A stretch of DNA of 64,000 nucleotides from NCBI GenBank assembly GCA_008360975.2, contig CM039210.1, forward strand, positions 15,130,293-15,194,292, read 5' to 3'. The notes under the pieces are model-generated. The model was given only the letters and a program-made list of their open reading frames with translations. It was not told the DNA's origin and searched no databases. The stretch's first letter is position 1, and every line of letters begins with the position of its first letter. Positions 33,536-45,807 of this stretch are shown one piece after another. Source of the stretch: Lichenostomus cassidix (lineage: Eukaryota > Chordata > Aves > Passeriformes > Meliphagidae). Position numbers and translations under genes: made by a program.

Positions 33536-33596
33536 GGATTCCATGATTATATGAACTTCATTTTTCTTAGTGTAAGCTTCCTTGTATAGAAGAACT

Positions 33597-34074
33597 TGAT
33601 TCGCCCCAATCGAGCTCAGAGACACTTCAGAGACCAAGTCAGAGAAGTGGGTATTTGCTTTATTTGGTGCACCGGATGTGTGGGGATTGTTTCCACCAAA
33701 CACACACACACCTCAGTACCCCAAAGACACAGAGTTATAGGTAAAATCATGAATATTAATTACATTCTTCAGGATAGGAGTGGTTATGCAAATCATTTCT
33801 CGGAAGTCATTAATATCATTAGCATGTGCACCACGTATGCTCCGTATATCCTGGTGGTCTTTGGAGACCCCCAAAGCCTCCTCCAAGGTGACAGTCCTTC
33901 ATGGGATGATTCAGCGGTTTCTGTGCTGGTTTCAAATGCATGCTTAGCTGATAAGCCATCAGGCCAGAGCTGTTACCTACAATTTGAATTTGAATTAAGA
34001 GTTCAGCCTTCAGCCCTGGAGGCTACAGACAGGCGCCTGTGCTGGTGGAAGGGGGCAAAAAGCTCAGAGTCTCA
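33597..34074 (-). repeat. Solo LTR family L, copy 3 (TSD AACT)
   Basis: AACT at 33593-33596 and 34075-34078. It belongs to a longer subtype with an extra block around TATCCTGGTGGTCTTTGG, shared with the copies at 34853 and 35364. It is shortened near its U3 end. Confidence 0.9.
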
Positions 34075-34078
34075 AACT

Positions 34079-34848
34079 CTACTTAGATATACATTCCCTG
34101 TCTTAATTAATTACACTTTATCATCCATTAACGTTTGAAAGTTAATTGTAGATAAACATCACAAGTTGCACAGATGCTATTAGGCATCTACATTATCCAG
34201 ATGATTATTTTGTAGTCCCATTTGGGAATGTATGAAAATAGATTTTTAAAATAAGTTTCATTTCAGTAATGTTTTATTGATGGTATTCTTGGGAAACCAA
34301 AGTCCTCACTAGGGTACATGACAAAAGAATGTGCTTCTTTCCAGGAACCAGCTGGACTGTCACCCTGTAATGGAGAGCCTCAAGGGGAATGGGATACCTG
34401 CAAAATGGAGGGCTTTGAAGACACATGGAAACTGGCAAGTGAGGACAAAGCTAGTGAAATTTGCACACAACCTTGCTGCACATCAGAGTGGTTTCAAATG
34501 TAGTTTAGCCTTTTATTCCTTGTCTGTTCTGCTCTTTGTGGAGAGGGCAAGACATTTGCAAACACACAAGTGACACAAATATTTTTCATCAGAAAAATAT
34601 ATTCTGAAACAAGCTTAGATTAGCACAGAACACAAGGACATACTACCAAAAATGTGAAAGTATATTTTTTAACACTGCACAGTACCTTAGGACTTCAGCT
34701 AAAATACTGGACATAGTCCACATTGTCCAATTCTTGGTGCTATACATTAAAAATCCCATAATAATATGGAGTAGACAAAGTGGCAAATCTGTAAGAGAGC
34801 AACAAAAAAACAGATCTCTAGAAAACATGACGAACAAAGAAAGGCTGA
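34079..34848. other. Non-repetitive spacer
   Basis: AT-rich sequence between solo LTRs, without a repeat or gene that I recognise. Confidence 0.4.
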
Positions 34849-34852
34849 GGGA

Positions 34853-35335
34853 TGATTCGCCCCAATCGAGCTCAGAGACACTTCAGAGACCAAGTCAGAG
34901 AAGTGGGTATTTGCTTTATTCGATGCACCGGATGTGTGGGGAATTGTTTCCACCAAATACACATACCTCAGTACCCCAGAGACACAGTGTTATAGGTAAA
35001 ATCATGAATATTAATTACATTCTTCAGGATAGGAGTGGTTATACAAATAATTTCTCAGAAGTCATTAATATCATTAGCATGTGCACCACACATGCTCCGT
35101 ATATCTTGGTGGTCTTTGGAGACCCCCAAAGCCCCCTCCAAGGTGACGGTCCTTCATGGGATGATTCAGGGGTTTCTGTGCTGGTTTCAAATGCATGCTT
35201 AGCTGATAAGCCATCAGGCCAGAGCTGTTACCTACAATTTGAATTTGAATTAAGAGTTCAGCCTTCAGCCCTGGAAGCCACAGACAGGTGCCTGTGCTGG
35301 TGGAAGGGGGGCAAAAGCTCAGAGAATCTTTCTCA
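34853..35335 (-). repeat. Solo LTR family L, copy 4 (TSD GGGA)
   Basis: GGGA at 34849-34852 and 35336-35339. Longer subtype, very like copy 3. Confidence 0.9.
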
Positions 35336-35363
35336 GGGAACTATGCTAATTTAGACAAAAGAT

Positions 35364-36697
35364 TGATTCGCCCCAATCAAGCCCAGAGACACTTCAGAGA
35401 CCAAGTCAGAGAAGTGGTGTTATGATCCAATTATTAAGGTTCTTTAGAAATACCTCTGCCTGAATTAAGGTACAAACGAGACCATATGCCAGTCAATAGT
35501 ATGAGTTTTATTTGATAGAAAATATGAGAGAGAGAGAGAGAAGAAAAGAGAGAAAAAGAGAAGTAAGAAAAGAGGTGGGGGGACAGAAAGAGGGAAAGAG
35601 AAAATATCACCATCCGTGGATCCCAACGATGTTGCGTTGATCCTCTCCAGCCGGTCTTCTCGGTGGTGGTGGTCCCCCGAAAAGCACAGAATGCCATGGG
35701 TTAATATACACTCAGACCAGGGGCAATGTCCAGGCATGTCCCCCCGGGGGAGGGGGCAGCCTCTAGCCGCATACTCTGCTTGCATCACCTGCACTCCTGT
35801 GGTGCCAGGCCTAGCACTCTGGGGGGTCTGTGATGGATTGTGACTCCCCCTCAGCTGCCTCTCACGTGAAAGTCCCATGGATGTGGCCTGTGGGGTTGGG
35901 GGTTCCACAGCTGGGCCAGTCTGTGTAAACCTGGTTTCTGTGAGCTGTGCTCTGCCCCCACCCCAAACTCAGCCAGGGATGATTCTCAGCACAGCTGGTG
36001 GCTTTGGCCTTTGTGTATGCATACCTTTCCCTCAGCTTGAGATGATTGAACAATAGGTTTCCCTTTATCTAATCTCAGCAGTTTGACTCAGTCCAAAGTC
36101 CCAGTCAGGTATCTTCAGGGAGGTTTCTTTGATTGTAGCTTCTTTATACAGTTTTTGTTATAATGAGCAAAACTTTATATCAATGTTTGAGGCATGAACT
36201 ATTTCAGTCTCTGACAAGTGGGTATTTGCTTTATTCGATGCACCGAGTGTGTGGGAATTGTTTCCACCAAACACACACCTCAGTACCCCCAAAGACACAG
36301 TGTTATAGGTAAAATTCATGGATATTAATTACATTCTTCAGGATAGGAGTGGTTATACAAATAATTTCTCAGAAGTCATTCATATCATTAGCATGTGCAC
36401 CACACATTCTCTGTATGTCCTGGTGGTCTTTGGAGACCCCCAAAGACCCCTCCAGGGTGAAGGTCCTTCATGGGATGATTCAGTGGTTTCTGTGCTGGTT
36501 TCAAATGTATGCTTGTACATCTTAGCTGATAAGCCATCAGGCCAGAGCTGTTACCTACAATTTGAATTTGAATTAAGAGTTCAGCCTTCAGCCCTGGACA
36601 GGTGCCTGTGCTGGTGGAAGGAGGCAAAAGCTCAAACAAACAAGGATGATTGAAGTGCAAATAGATTTGGGTTTTCTATTTGACCATTTCTTTCTCA
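35364..36697 (-). repeat. Solo LTR family L, copy 5, split by LTR D (TSD AGAT)
   Basis: AGAT at 35360-35363 and 36698-36701. The LTR is interrupted after 54 bp by a complete LTR of family D at 35418-36216. Confidence 0.9.
35418..36216 (-). repeat. Solo LTR family D, copy 2 (TSD AGTGG)
   Basis: AGTGG at 35413-35417 and 36217-36221. About 800 bp, shorter than copy 1 (4430-5340), but with the same ends and the same AATAAA in the minus orientation. A GA-rich tract lies at 35520-35605. Confidence 0.95.
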
Positions 36698-36701
36698 AGA
36701 T

Positions 36702-36982
36702 GATGGCAAATGGGCATAAATATATCTCCATAACAACAGTGGACAGGGAAGATCAATCACAGGAAGGGAAAAATTAAATTATATAATGGAAACACCTTCT
36801 AAGAATAGAGATGACAACACACTAGAAGAGGTTTGGTGGGAGTTTATGAAGTGTCCATCCTTTTGGAGGTTCTCAGGAACAGGCAAAAGAAACATCAACA
36901 CACTGTTATATGTACTATTGATTGCATCCTTAGGCAGAAAATAGCTGGAAAACAGGCTTTTCAGCCAAAAAAAATTTGGTAT
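36702..36982. other. Non-repetitive spacer
   Basis: Nothing recognisable between two LTR complexes. Confidence 0.35.
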
Positions 36983-37315
36983 TGATGCCTTAAAAGCTGG
37001 TAAAAATAAGACACAGACACCACAGTATAGGGAAAAGGGTATTACCTTGGTTTTAATAGGATCCCAGATGCCCCCTCGTCAAAGGTGGAACCACGCCGAC
37101 AAAGCACACCGGGTACAATGCGTATACAATTTTATGGACCTTACAAATTAGCATATCTATCTAAAATCCCGCAATAAGAAACCTAACAAGTGAAGTAATT
37201 GTCCCCCTATTCTAATTATCCCCCCGCCAAATGAGGCTACAATCTAGTTTACAAAAACATGTTCCAGAGAGGAGGCTCCGTTCAAGGTTGGAGCCTCTTG
37301 TTCTGAGATAATAGG

Positions 37316-37675
37316 TGTTGGAAAACGCAGTTTTCCACCAAAACTCATGCTAACTGAACAGGGTTGAGCAAGGCTTCAGTGTTCCCAGGCCTCAGTAAAA
37401 TTCCGACAAGCTGCAGTGGTTGTTTGCCTGAGAATGTTTTGTGGGAAGAATGCCATGAGAAAGATTAGGAGTCAGGAGTGTTATGAGAAAAGAATAAGGG
37501 AGTTAGCAGGAGGATCCCTGGGTGTGTGAGAACAGCTGCAGGTGTACGTGTGTATCTATGAATAGAAACTTCTGTAACGGTATATAAGTCTCTCGTTTAG
37601 TGAAATAAAATTGGAGCTTACTTTATATCTCATATTGAGAGTGCTGTGAGTCTTCCCTCGCGCTGCGTCTCGTTA
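37316..37675 (+). repeat. 5' LTR of gag-only element 2
   Basis: TGTTGGAAAACGCAG...GTCTCGTTA. TATA-like GTATATAAG near 37580 and AATAAAATTGG near 37603. The end is TA rather than CA in both LTRs. Confidence 0.9.
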
Positions 37676-37677
37676 AA

Positions 37678-37696
37678 TGGTGACCTCCGACGTGAT
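37678..37696 (+). promoter_or_regulatory. Primer-binding site, tRNA-Trp
   Basis: TGGTGACCTCCGACGTGAT lies two bases after the LTR and differs only slightly from the avian leukosis-type tRNA-Trp site. Confidence 0.85.
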
Positions 37697-37973
37697 ACGG
37701 AGCAGCAGGATTTACAACCGACGATTACGGACCCTGACAGCGGAGTTTTACAACCCTGCTTCTGAGAGCAGCGCGAACGGAGAGGTGCTTGGGGAGTGCA
37801 GCCTCAGCGTGTCGAGTCTTTGCCCGAATTGGGAAAGGTCGGAAGACACAGGTGAAATACCTGCCTACCGTGAGGGCTATACTTCGGTAAACTGCACAAC
37901 TCTGGCAATTGCGAGCCTCGATCGAGTGCTTAGACGGTGTTGACCAGGACCCTGAAAACCAGCTGGACCCAAA

Positions 37974-38729
37974 ATGGAATCAGAGGTAGCCCAAATTTTA
38001 TTGTTATGCTTTTTAGAAAAGCACGAACTCAGTAGCCTGTTATATTTGGCTGGCCTGATGGCAGTAGGACAAGCTTATGGATTTTTTATAAATCCTATTA
38101 CAGTATTCAGTGTAACAGAATGGCTGAATTACGGAGCTGTTTTGCTTTTGGACTGTGATAAACTTGCAAGAAAGCTTAGCAAATCATGGAGTAAAGTTGT
38201 AGCCTGCTTACAAATACATGCCACAGAGCAAAACCTTACGTGGCTCACGGCGCAAGACATAGTACCCGCATTAAGCAGAGAAAAGCCTGTGAATTACTGT
38301 GCCGCTTTTGATATGCGTAATACTTCAGCAGCCGCGGCACAGCTGCCAGGGAAACTCCCCCCGCCGGGGAGGGGGGGGGAGAGACTACTAGTAACCGAGA
38401 ATTTAAAGTTGCTCGATTGGATGAAAAATCTGTTCCTGTCTCAAAGTATCACAAAACTTGGTAATGTTACAACGAAAAACATCTTAGCTGCTTTGTTTGA
38501 GAGAGTCACTGTTGGACTTTTGCCAGAACAACTGAATATTCTGTTAGAACGAGCTCCGCGGGTAAAGAAACAGAGTAACCAGAAATCATTCCGATGTTAC
38601 CGATGCGGGAGTTGGGAACATAAAAAAAAAAAAAAAAAAATTGCAATGAAAAAACTTGGTGTTCCCGCTGTAACAAAGATACTCACAGTACAGAAGCTTG
38701 CAGAAACAAAAAGAACAAAGGAAAAGTGA
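37974..38729 (+). pseudogene. gag: Mini-Gag of element 2, frame lost in an A run
   Basis: An open frame of 251 codons. Matrix-like half: LLCFLEKHEL, GQAYGFF, VTEWLNYGA, WSKVVACLQ. A short Pro/Gly-rich linker follows, then LDWMKNLFLS...TTKNILAALFE and the first half of a zinc knuckle (CYRCGSWEH). A run of about 18 A at 38624-38641 shifts the frame. The rest of knuckle 1 and a second knuckle (CSRCNKDTHSTEAC) continue in another frame to ~38705. As in copy 1, no capsid lies between matrix and knuckles. Conservation of the same two blocks in two subfamilies argues that this mini-Gag was maintained while they were active. Confidence 0.75.
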
Positions 38730-40206
38730 CCAATGACCAAAACCAGCGGCGGCTCCTACCCCTCACTGCGCACCGCCGGCACACCACACAAAGGAGGCTC
38801 CTACCGGAAATTGTTCCAACCGTGGTTTCCAGCCGAATGACAACCAGAGCGGAAGTCCCAGAGGGTACCCCGGTAGGCGGAGCCGCGAGCCATCCACGCC
38901 TCCTTCACTGCCCAACTGTGACGTCTGTAGTGAAACCCTAAAGTCTACACCTCCCCAAAGATGAGGAAATGATTGACAGCTTCAGCAACGAACCAGAACT
39001 AACCAACAGCGTTGCCAGCAGAAACAGTCTGAACAGAATGGAGCAGATCGGCTCTTCCTTCAGCCTGGCTGCACTGACACCGAGACCAAAGCAATTTACT
39101 AATAAAGAAGCATTGTAACAAGATATTATCCTGATAAAGAAATAATAACACCTTGAATACTAAAAGCCTTGAACGAAAAATTGAATTTTGCTAAAGCATT
39201 TGTGTGTATGTGTGAATGTTGTAGGCCTACTGAGAGTGTTTGCTTTTTGAATGCTTTAATGTGTAAATGAAAGTTGTGATTGATGAAAATGTGATTTTGA
39301 TTTCTTGAGAGTTTTAATGTGTGAATGAAAGCCTGTGAGTGAAGTTATACTGAATAGTTTAAACTATGTATTAAGTATCTTTTGATTAAGCATAGGTTCT
39401 GTTAAAATTAAGTAATAATGAATTTAAATTCTATTAAGTTGTAAGTTCTGTTAAAGTTAAAATTCTGTTAAGTAATATTAAGTGATGTTAATTTTAAATT
39501 CTGTTAAGTTTTAAATCTTGTTAGAGTTAAGTTGTTAAGATAATATCAATTTTAAATTCCATTGTAGTTAAGTCCTAATTGTTAGTTTAAAATAAGATTT
39601 ATTAAGATTAAGCTTTATTCATTTTTAGTGATATTAATTTTAAGTTTTAAATTTGTTAGTTTATATTATTATTCACAAAAGCTTTGTGGTTTTATCTTTC
39701 TTAGTTAAAGTTAAGTAATAATATCTACTATTTTCAAATATTTCATCTCACTTTATATAGCTATCTACAAAAATAGTAACATGTTAAGATACTCTCCTTA
39801 TTGATATTAATCAAAGCTTGTTTATAAGATGTTCTAAGAAAACCCTTCCACTTAGCACCCAAGCTCTGGCCAAGCTTTGGTTCTAACTGGCTGGGAAACA
39901 TGCCATGAGTCCAAAGTGTTTGCACCAAAATGTGATCAAATAATTTTCATTTACCAAATTGAATTTATAAAAGTTAAACCTTCTTCCAAGTAAACTTAGA
40001 GTCCTTGTCCGGAAAAGGTTCTCTAAGCTTTACCTGTGAAGTGAATGTTTTCAGCAATGACAATTTCTAGACCATAGCAACATATCTAACTAGTGAAATT
40101 TCCTTAGGTAAATTTATAGCAATTCTAATAATAACAATTACTTATAGCAAAGCAAATTAATCTGATAACAAGACAATGTCTGTTCTCACAAGAGAAATGG
40201 GGGAAT
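38730..40206 (+). other. 3' domain of gag-only element 2
   Basis: A GC-rich post-gag part to ~39030, an AT-rich part with TTTAAATTCTGTTAAGTT-type repeats (39380-39740), and the conserved block 39755-40060 with TTTATAAAAGTT near 39965. It ends in the purine tract AGAAATGGGGGAA. No frame is conserved with copy 1 beyond DEEMIDSFS-like codons near 38960. Confidence 0.65.
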
Positions 40207-40566
40207 TGTTGGAAAACGTAGTTTTCCAGCAAAACTCATGCTAACCGAACAGAGTTGAGCAAGGCTTCAGTATTCCCAGGCCTCAGTAAAATTCTGACAA
40301 GCTGCAGTGGTTGTTTGCCTGAGAATGTTTTGTGGGAAGAATGCCATGAGAAAGATTAGGAGTCAGGAGTGTTATGAGAAAAGAATAAGGGAGTTAGCAG
40401 GAGGATCCCTGGGTGTGTGAGAACAGCTGCAGGTGTACGTGTGTATCTATGAATAGAAACTTCTGTAACGGTATATAAGTCTCTCGTTTAGTGAAATAAA
40501 ATTGGAGCTTACTTTATATCTCATATTGAGAGTGCTGTGAGTCTTCCCTCGCGCTGCGTCTCGTTA
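40207..40566 (+). repeat. 3' LTR of gag-only element 2
   Basis: Same length as the 5' LTR, with differences confined to the U3 start as far as I can see. Confidence 0.9.
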
Positions 40567-40732
40567 ATAGGGATGTTTCGTCTTCCCCAAAGAACTCCGA
40601 ACTAGGCAATATTAGAGTACAAGGGTTATAAGCATGTAGGGCTAAGGTACAGGGAATGGGAAAGGGTCTAAAATGTATAAAAAGGGTATAAAAAGAGTAT
40701 AAAGAGAAAGGACAAAAAACCATCAGGCATTA

Positions 40733-42532
40733 GTGTCAGATAACAGTCAAGAGACACTTCCTTAGTAACAGCATACAAAGATCTAAAAAGTAATGCCTGA
40801 TGTACAGAGCCAGGAAAACTGCTGTTCTATCTGTAAGCAACTAGAACAGCAATGGTTGCAAAAACAAGATAGTATAGAAAAGCTCCACTGGCAGCTGACA
40901 GAAGCCATTGCTAATTAATTGCTGTAGATCACAAAATCATGGGAGCAGTCAGTCAGTTAAAAAATAAAAAGCTCCCCCCAGGCAAAAAAACAAAACAAAG
41001 CAAAAAAATTGTGCAAAGAGAAAACCACATCAAGGAATCTGAAAACTCTGACTTCAGATACAAATATAGAAAATACGGATGAATTCACAGAATAGGGATA
41101 CAAGCAGAGATAAGGAGCATTTAGATCTGAAGCAGGCAAGTTTCCTCAGATACGTACAGACCAAGAATAAAGATATAAAAATTACTACCAACCAAAGCAA
41201 CATCCAGAAAAATGAAAATTAAATAAAAAGGTGTTTTCTTAGGGCTGCTAAAAAAGGAAGAGGAAAACTAACCTACTTTACACAGTGTTGAGCAGGCAGA
41301 TTTATCCAAATGTGATTATGTTCACAGACCCCTAGACTTTACAAAATCTAGGAAGTTCTGGAAGAGGAAATAAAATGTAGGGTAGAGCAACAAGGAGAAA
41401 CAGGTTGGTTTGCTATGGTAATGAGTGCCTCCACTGAGGAAGCAAAGCCATTCTAATGATGTATGAGCTAAATCCCATAGAAAGAAGAATCACAAGGATT
41501 GATTCAACAGCCAGCCCTAAGACATGAAGTTCTATACAGAGTCTTTTTATTTTTTTTAGCCTGAAATAGATTTTGTCTTTCTTTTCCTTTATTACGCCCT
41601 TTTCCTTCTTTCCTTCCTGAGTAATCCTTAAGTCAGAGAGCACAAGAGCTAAAGAAAGAAAAGAACAAGAGGACTCAGTTAAAAATCTCAGTCTACGTGG
41701 AAGAAAATCTGTCATGTTAGTATAAGAGCACACCTCATATACATTTTGAAATACTATATCATTGCTTCCTTTATTTATTGCCATAAGAAGGAAAAAGAAA
41801 AATAGTATTTAAGATTCCAATTCTCGCTGCCCAACTTCACCTCATGTTTGAAAGATACAGCACTTTTTAGAATTCAGTCCAGCAAATGGCCAGAATTAGT
41901 AACTATCCTTGAATTTGTAGTACTTGATCTTAGAGTTAATATAAAACTTAATTATCTGTTAGATTTATAAGTGACTAGTCCCACCCTCTACAGTGAATCC
42001 AGTTGCTTAAAGATTAATAACCCAACAATGAATATAAAAAGCTGTAGATTACTATGAAGTGGAATTCACTTGTTTCAATGCTGACTGCTCATTTTATTTT
42101 TTTTAATGACATGGTTCAATCACAGTAATAAGATTACCAGATTAACAGGCAAAATTACGCAGATTTGAAAAAAAAAATACAGATGAGTTCTGAAATTCAC
42201 ATGCCCTTAATTATGGTAAAAAATATTAATGGCACGAAAGCACCTAAATCTTTGGAATTTCATCAGTCTCAGAGTATTTATTAGGCTCTCATCACACTGG
42301 ACAAGGCAGAAAAAACAAATGTCATGGCATTTGTACATTTGGTTTATTCAGCATTTCTCCAGTCAAAACATAGCACCTAAATGAGAGAGCAAAATTAACC
42401 CTAAAAAGACTGTAGAGCATTCTTGGTGTACAAAGGACAGTTGTAATATGGAACTGATTCTTCAGCTAACTTAATTTAAACTATTTTTTTAAACAGACTA
42501 AAGTTATATTAAGTCTCCACTATAGACTAAAA
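40733..42532. other. Non-repetitive AT-rich DNA
   Basis: No ERV motif, LTR end pair or coding signature is apparent. It looks like ordinary intergenic or intronic sequence. Confidence 0.4.
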
Positions 42533-42840
42533 CTATTGAGAAAGGAGTGGTCAAATAGAAAACCCAAATCTATTTGCACTTCAACCATTCTTGCTTCTTT
42601 GAGCTTTTGCCCCTTCCACCAGCACGGCGCCTGTCAGTTCTGGCCTTGTGGATTCCCTTAATCTTATCAAGATAAAAGGGGGCAAAAGGAATCCTTTTGC
42701 CATTAGCACAAGAAATCACTAGTAATATTAATGACTTATGAGAAGTAATTTGTATAACCACTCCTATCCTGGGGAATGTAATGAATATTCATGAATTTTA
42801 CCTATAACACTGTGCCTTTGGGAGTACTGAGGTGTGTGTG

Positions 42841-44213
42841 TGCCCTGGTTTGAAAGACAAGTGTTGATGCCTGATGGGTTTTTTGTCCTTTTTCATTATA
42901 CTTTTACACTCTTTTTATATATCCTTTTACCCTTCCCCATTCCTGTACTTTTTACTCCCTGTATCTCAACCCTACATGTTTATAACCCTTGTACCCTTGC
43001 CCTGCTCAGAATTCTTTGGGGAAAACTAAACATCCCCACAATCTCGAGAGCATGAGGCACCAACCTTGAACAGAGCCCCATCACTGAGACATGTTTTTGT
43101 AAACTAATTTGTAACCTTTTTGGAGGGAGGTAATTTTAATAAGGGGGCAATTACTTCATTTGTTAGACTTCTCATTGGAGACTTTTAGATAAGTATGCTA
43201 ATCTAGGGGGTCCATAAATTGTATACGGGGGATATCGTCAGGGCTCGAGTCGTCGTGGTGCACCTGGAATCCTATTAAACCAAGGTAATACCCTTTTCCT
43301 ATACTGCGTGTCTGTGTCTCAAATTTTTATCAGCATTTAAGGCATCAGTGTCTGCCAAGAGAGGTTGAACCCTCCCTTAGGACAGAGAATGTGATTTTCT
43401 CCTCCCTCCGAATTATTTAATTTTGAAAATCAAGGGCTTTCAGGCAAAGGTATGGGAAAAGGAATATCAGTTCTTTACTAGTATCTATAAACAAGCAATA
43501 ACAATAATAGCAACCACAAATAGACCCAGAAACCAATAGCAGATGAGTTGTGAGCTGCCTAGCCTTTTCCCGTGTGGTGTAATCACGGTTGCAAGCAGCA
43601 AGGGCACTGTTGAGCTCCCAGCTGGGCAGGGCAGGTGCAATGACTGCCGAGCGGCTGCAGGTGGCGCTGTGGCGCAGGGTCAAGTCAGCCTCACACAGCT
43701 GGTAATGGCGGGCAGGCTGAAGAGCAGCCAGGCAACTCGGAGCGGCAAAAAGCAGGGCAGCAGGGGCAGGAGCTGGCTCTCCCCGGCTAGCTAGCGAGGT
43801 AGCAAGGATTTCTTCAGTCACAGCAGACGCCGCGGTCTTGTGTGGCAGAGGGCGGGGGCAGGCATCAGAGGCAGCCAGACTCTTCCGGCAGCTGCTGCGA
43901 GAAAAAGCAGCCCGGGGAAACATGCACTTCCCAGTGGGAAAAAGGTTGAATCAAAGCTCACCCAGACAGGAGAAGAAAAACAGGGCACAATTGGATTTCC
44001 TCTGGTTGCAGACAAAAGCAAAGAGCAGCCTCTCCTCTCAGTGTCCTAACGACGAGAGTGAGTGTTCTAAGGGCCGGCTCTTCCCTTACTCTGCCCTGCC
44101 CAAGCACACCTTTTTGTCTTTTAGAAAAGAGTTGATGGCTCTAATCACCCAACTATTTGTTGCCTAGTAACAGTGATGGAGAAAAATTCCAAGGCCTTCC
44201 CCAACCTCCGACA
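42841..44213 (+). repeat. LTR family 'N', copy 1, itself split by LTR M
   Basis: TGCCCTGGTTTGAAAGACAAG...CAACCTCCGACA. The flanks GTGTG and GCGTG form a 5-bp duplication with one change. It is interrupted by 42865-43347. The family start resembles LTR T. Confidence 0.88.
42865..43347 (+). repeat. Solo LTR family M, copy 2 (TSD GTGT)
   Basis: 483 bp with terminal inverted heptamers TGATGCC and GGCATCA, flanked by GTGT on both sides. ATTAAA near 43274. It is the innermost layer of the nest. Confidence 0.92.
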
Positions 44214-44326
44214 GCGTGTTTGGTGGAAACAATTCCCACACATCCGGTGCACCGAATAAAGCAAATACCCACTTCTCTGACTTGGTCTCTGAAGTGTCTC
44301 TGAGCTCAATTGGGGCGAATCACTAT

Positions 44327-45807
44327 GTTAAACTATATAAAACTATGTTATTATAAAGCAAATGGATATTACACTTCCTAAACTCAAAAGTCTATTAACA
44401 CAGATTGTGAATTATATTTCTTAATATATAAGCTGATTTTTAAACCAGTAAAATTATTTCTAAAGTAATAAATGGTCAAAGCTCATTTTACAAAAACAGG
44501 GATAGTTAAAACAGAAAACTGCACTATACTATAACCAGTCTGCCTTGGGGTAATCCTCCTCCTTTTTTTCTACGGAAATTTCTATGAAATAATTCAATGC
44601 GTCTAAAACTGAAGCAAACAAAAAAGATTTCATTTCAACATTTGACTTCTGAATTAAAAAAAAAAATTCTCATTACAGATATTGCAAAAGCCAAAGTAGC
44701 AGGTATGTATCATCATGTTCAAATAGGCACTTTGTTTTTTCTTTGAAATAAAATACTTACACATCCACAAATAGTACATAATCTTTATTGTCTTCTGGAA
44801 TTTTACAGGGATGTCTACAGAAAAGTCCTGGTAGAAACATGGACCTACTGGAAAATTCTCAGGAAGAGGTGGCCAGTTATTTTTTTTTTCTACCTGCAAA
44901 TCAGAAAAAAAAAAAAGAAAAAAAGGTGCTCTATAATAGTTTTATTCTCTGTATACTAGAAAGATATGCATTTGGAGTAGTTCAAATTGTTTTATACATG
45001 AACTTCACAAGTGTATAGATAACTTGGGCTGCCAAAACCCCAAAGTTTTATTAGCAATCGTCACACAACACTAAAAGTAAACTTCAGAAATAAAATACAA
45101 TGAAGTGCAGACATATCAAGGAAAGTACAATATTTTGTCTATATAAAAGACTAACCAGGCATCTCACAGTTCCCCTAATGTAATGAGAAAAGAGAATTCT
45201 TCACAAAACAATTTCTCAGAGTCCCTTGACTTTTAAATGCACATTTCTCTAAGTCCCACCATACTCTCATACTTTGTAGAACACAAAGACTGGGGACTGA
45301 AAAACATTCTCCATTCTCAGAATCCTGATATTTGTAATACCTGGTTATCTCTAACACTTTGAACCAGTTCCTGATATACTTTACAGTCAAAGCTTTATCT
45401 AAAAGCCCATAAGCCTGATGAAAACCAGCTATTGAAATGGTGTAAACTACTTTTCTTTGTTACAAGATCCCCTACAGCATCAATATATTTTGATACAGTT
45501 GTGTGACAGAGTGAGGATGCCACAAAGGTATCAGATGCTTGGATTTCCTGTATGCTAATCTGCTCACAGAGTATACATTCTGCAGAACACAAGTCAATAC
45601 AAGCATAGACTCAGAGATTCAACTTAGATAACTACAAGAAACTTTTACCATAGCATTTCAAATTCTGGATGCAAAAGATATGTTAATTACCATATTCAAA
45701 AAGTGGAGCTGAATTGGAGACTAACCTAAAGGAAACTTTATTTGAAATTCTGACGAGGTTTTGCTTGCAATTGCTATCTTCAACCATACCTTTACTAGCA
45801 GTTCATC
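44327..45807. other. Non-repetitive AT-rich DNA
   Basis: No recognisable gene or repeat. Several A and T runs. Confidence 0.4.

Larger units (their letters stand above)
37316..40566 (+). mobile_element. Gag-only alpha-type ERV, copy 2
   Basis: LTRs 37316-37675 and 40207-40566 are 360 bp each and differ at about six sites, all in the first 100 bp (~1.7%). ATAGG flanks both ends. A canonical-looking tRNA-Trp primer site, a single gag, the AT-rich domain and the conserved block follow in the same order as copy 1. The LTRs are only partly similar to copy 1, so the two are separate subfamilies with the same architecture. Confidence 0.88.
36983..40732 (-). repeat. LTR family 'M', copy 1, split by gag-only element 2
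   Basis: Outer pieces 36983-37310 and 40567-40732 together match the complete LTR at 42865-43347 in reverse orientation. The flanks GTAT and GTGT agree at three of four bases. The gag-only element sits inside. Confidence 0.8.
42537..44322 (+). repeat. LTR family L, copy 6, host of a triple nest (TSD CTAT)
   Basis: CTAT at 42533-42536 and 44323-44326. The plus strand starts TGAGAAAGGAGTGG and ends GGGGCGAATCA, with AATAAAGC near 44256. It is split by LTR N at 42841-44213. Confidence 0.92.

Noticed and set aside
34734..35354. A 206-codon frame.
   Set aside because: It is spacer DNA plus antisense solo LTR L. Parallel frames occur in the other L copies at 32316 and 33597.
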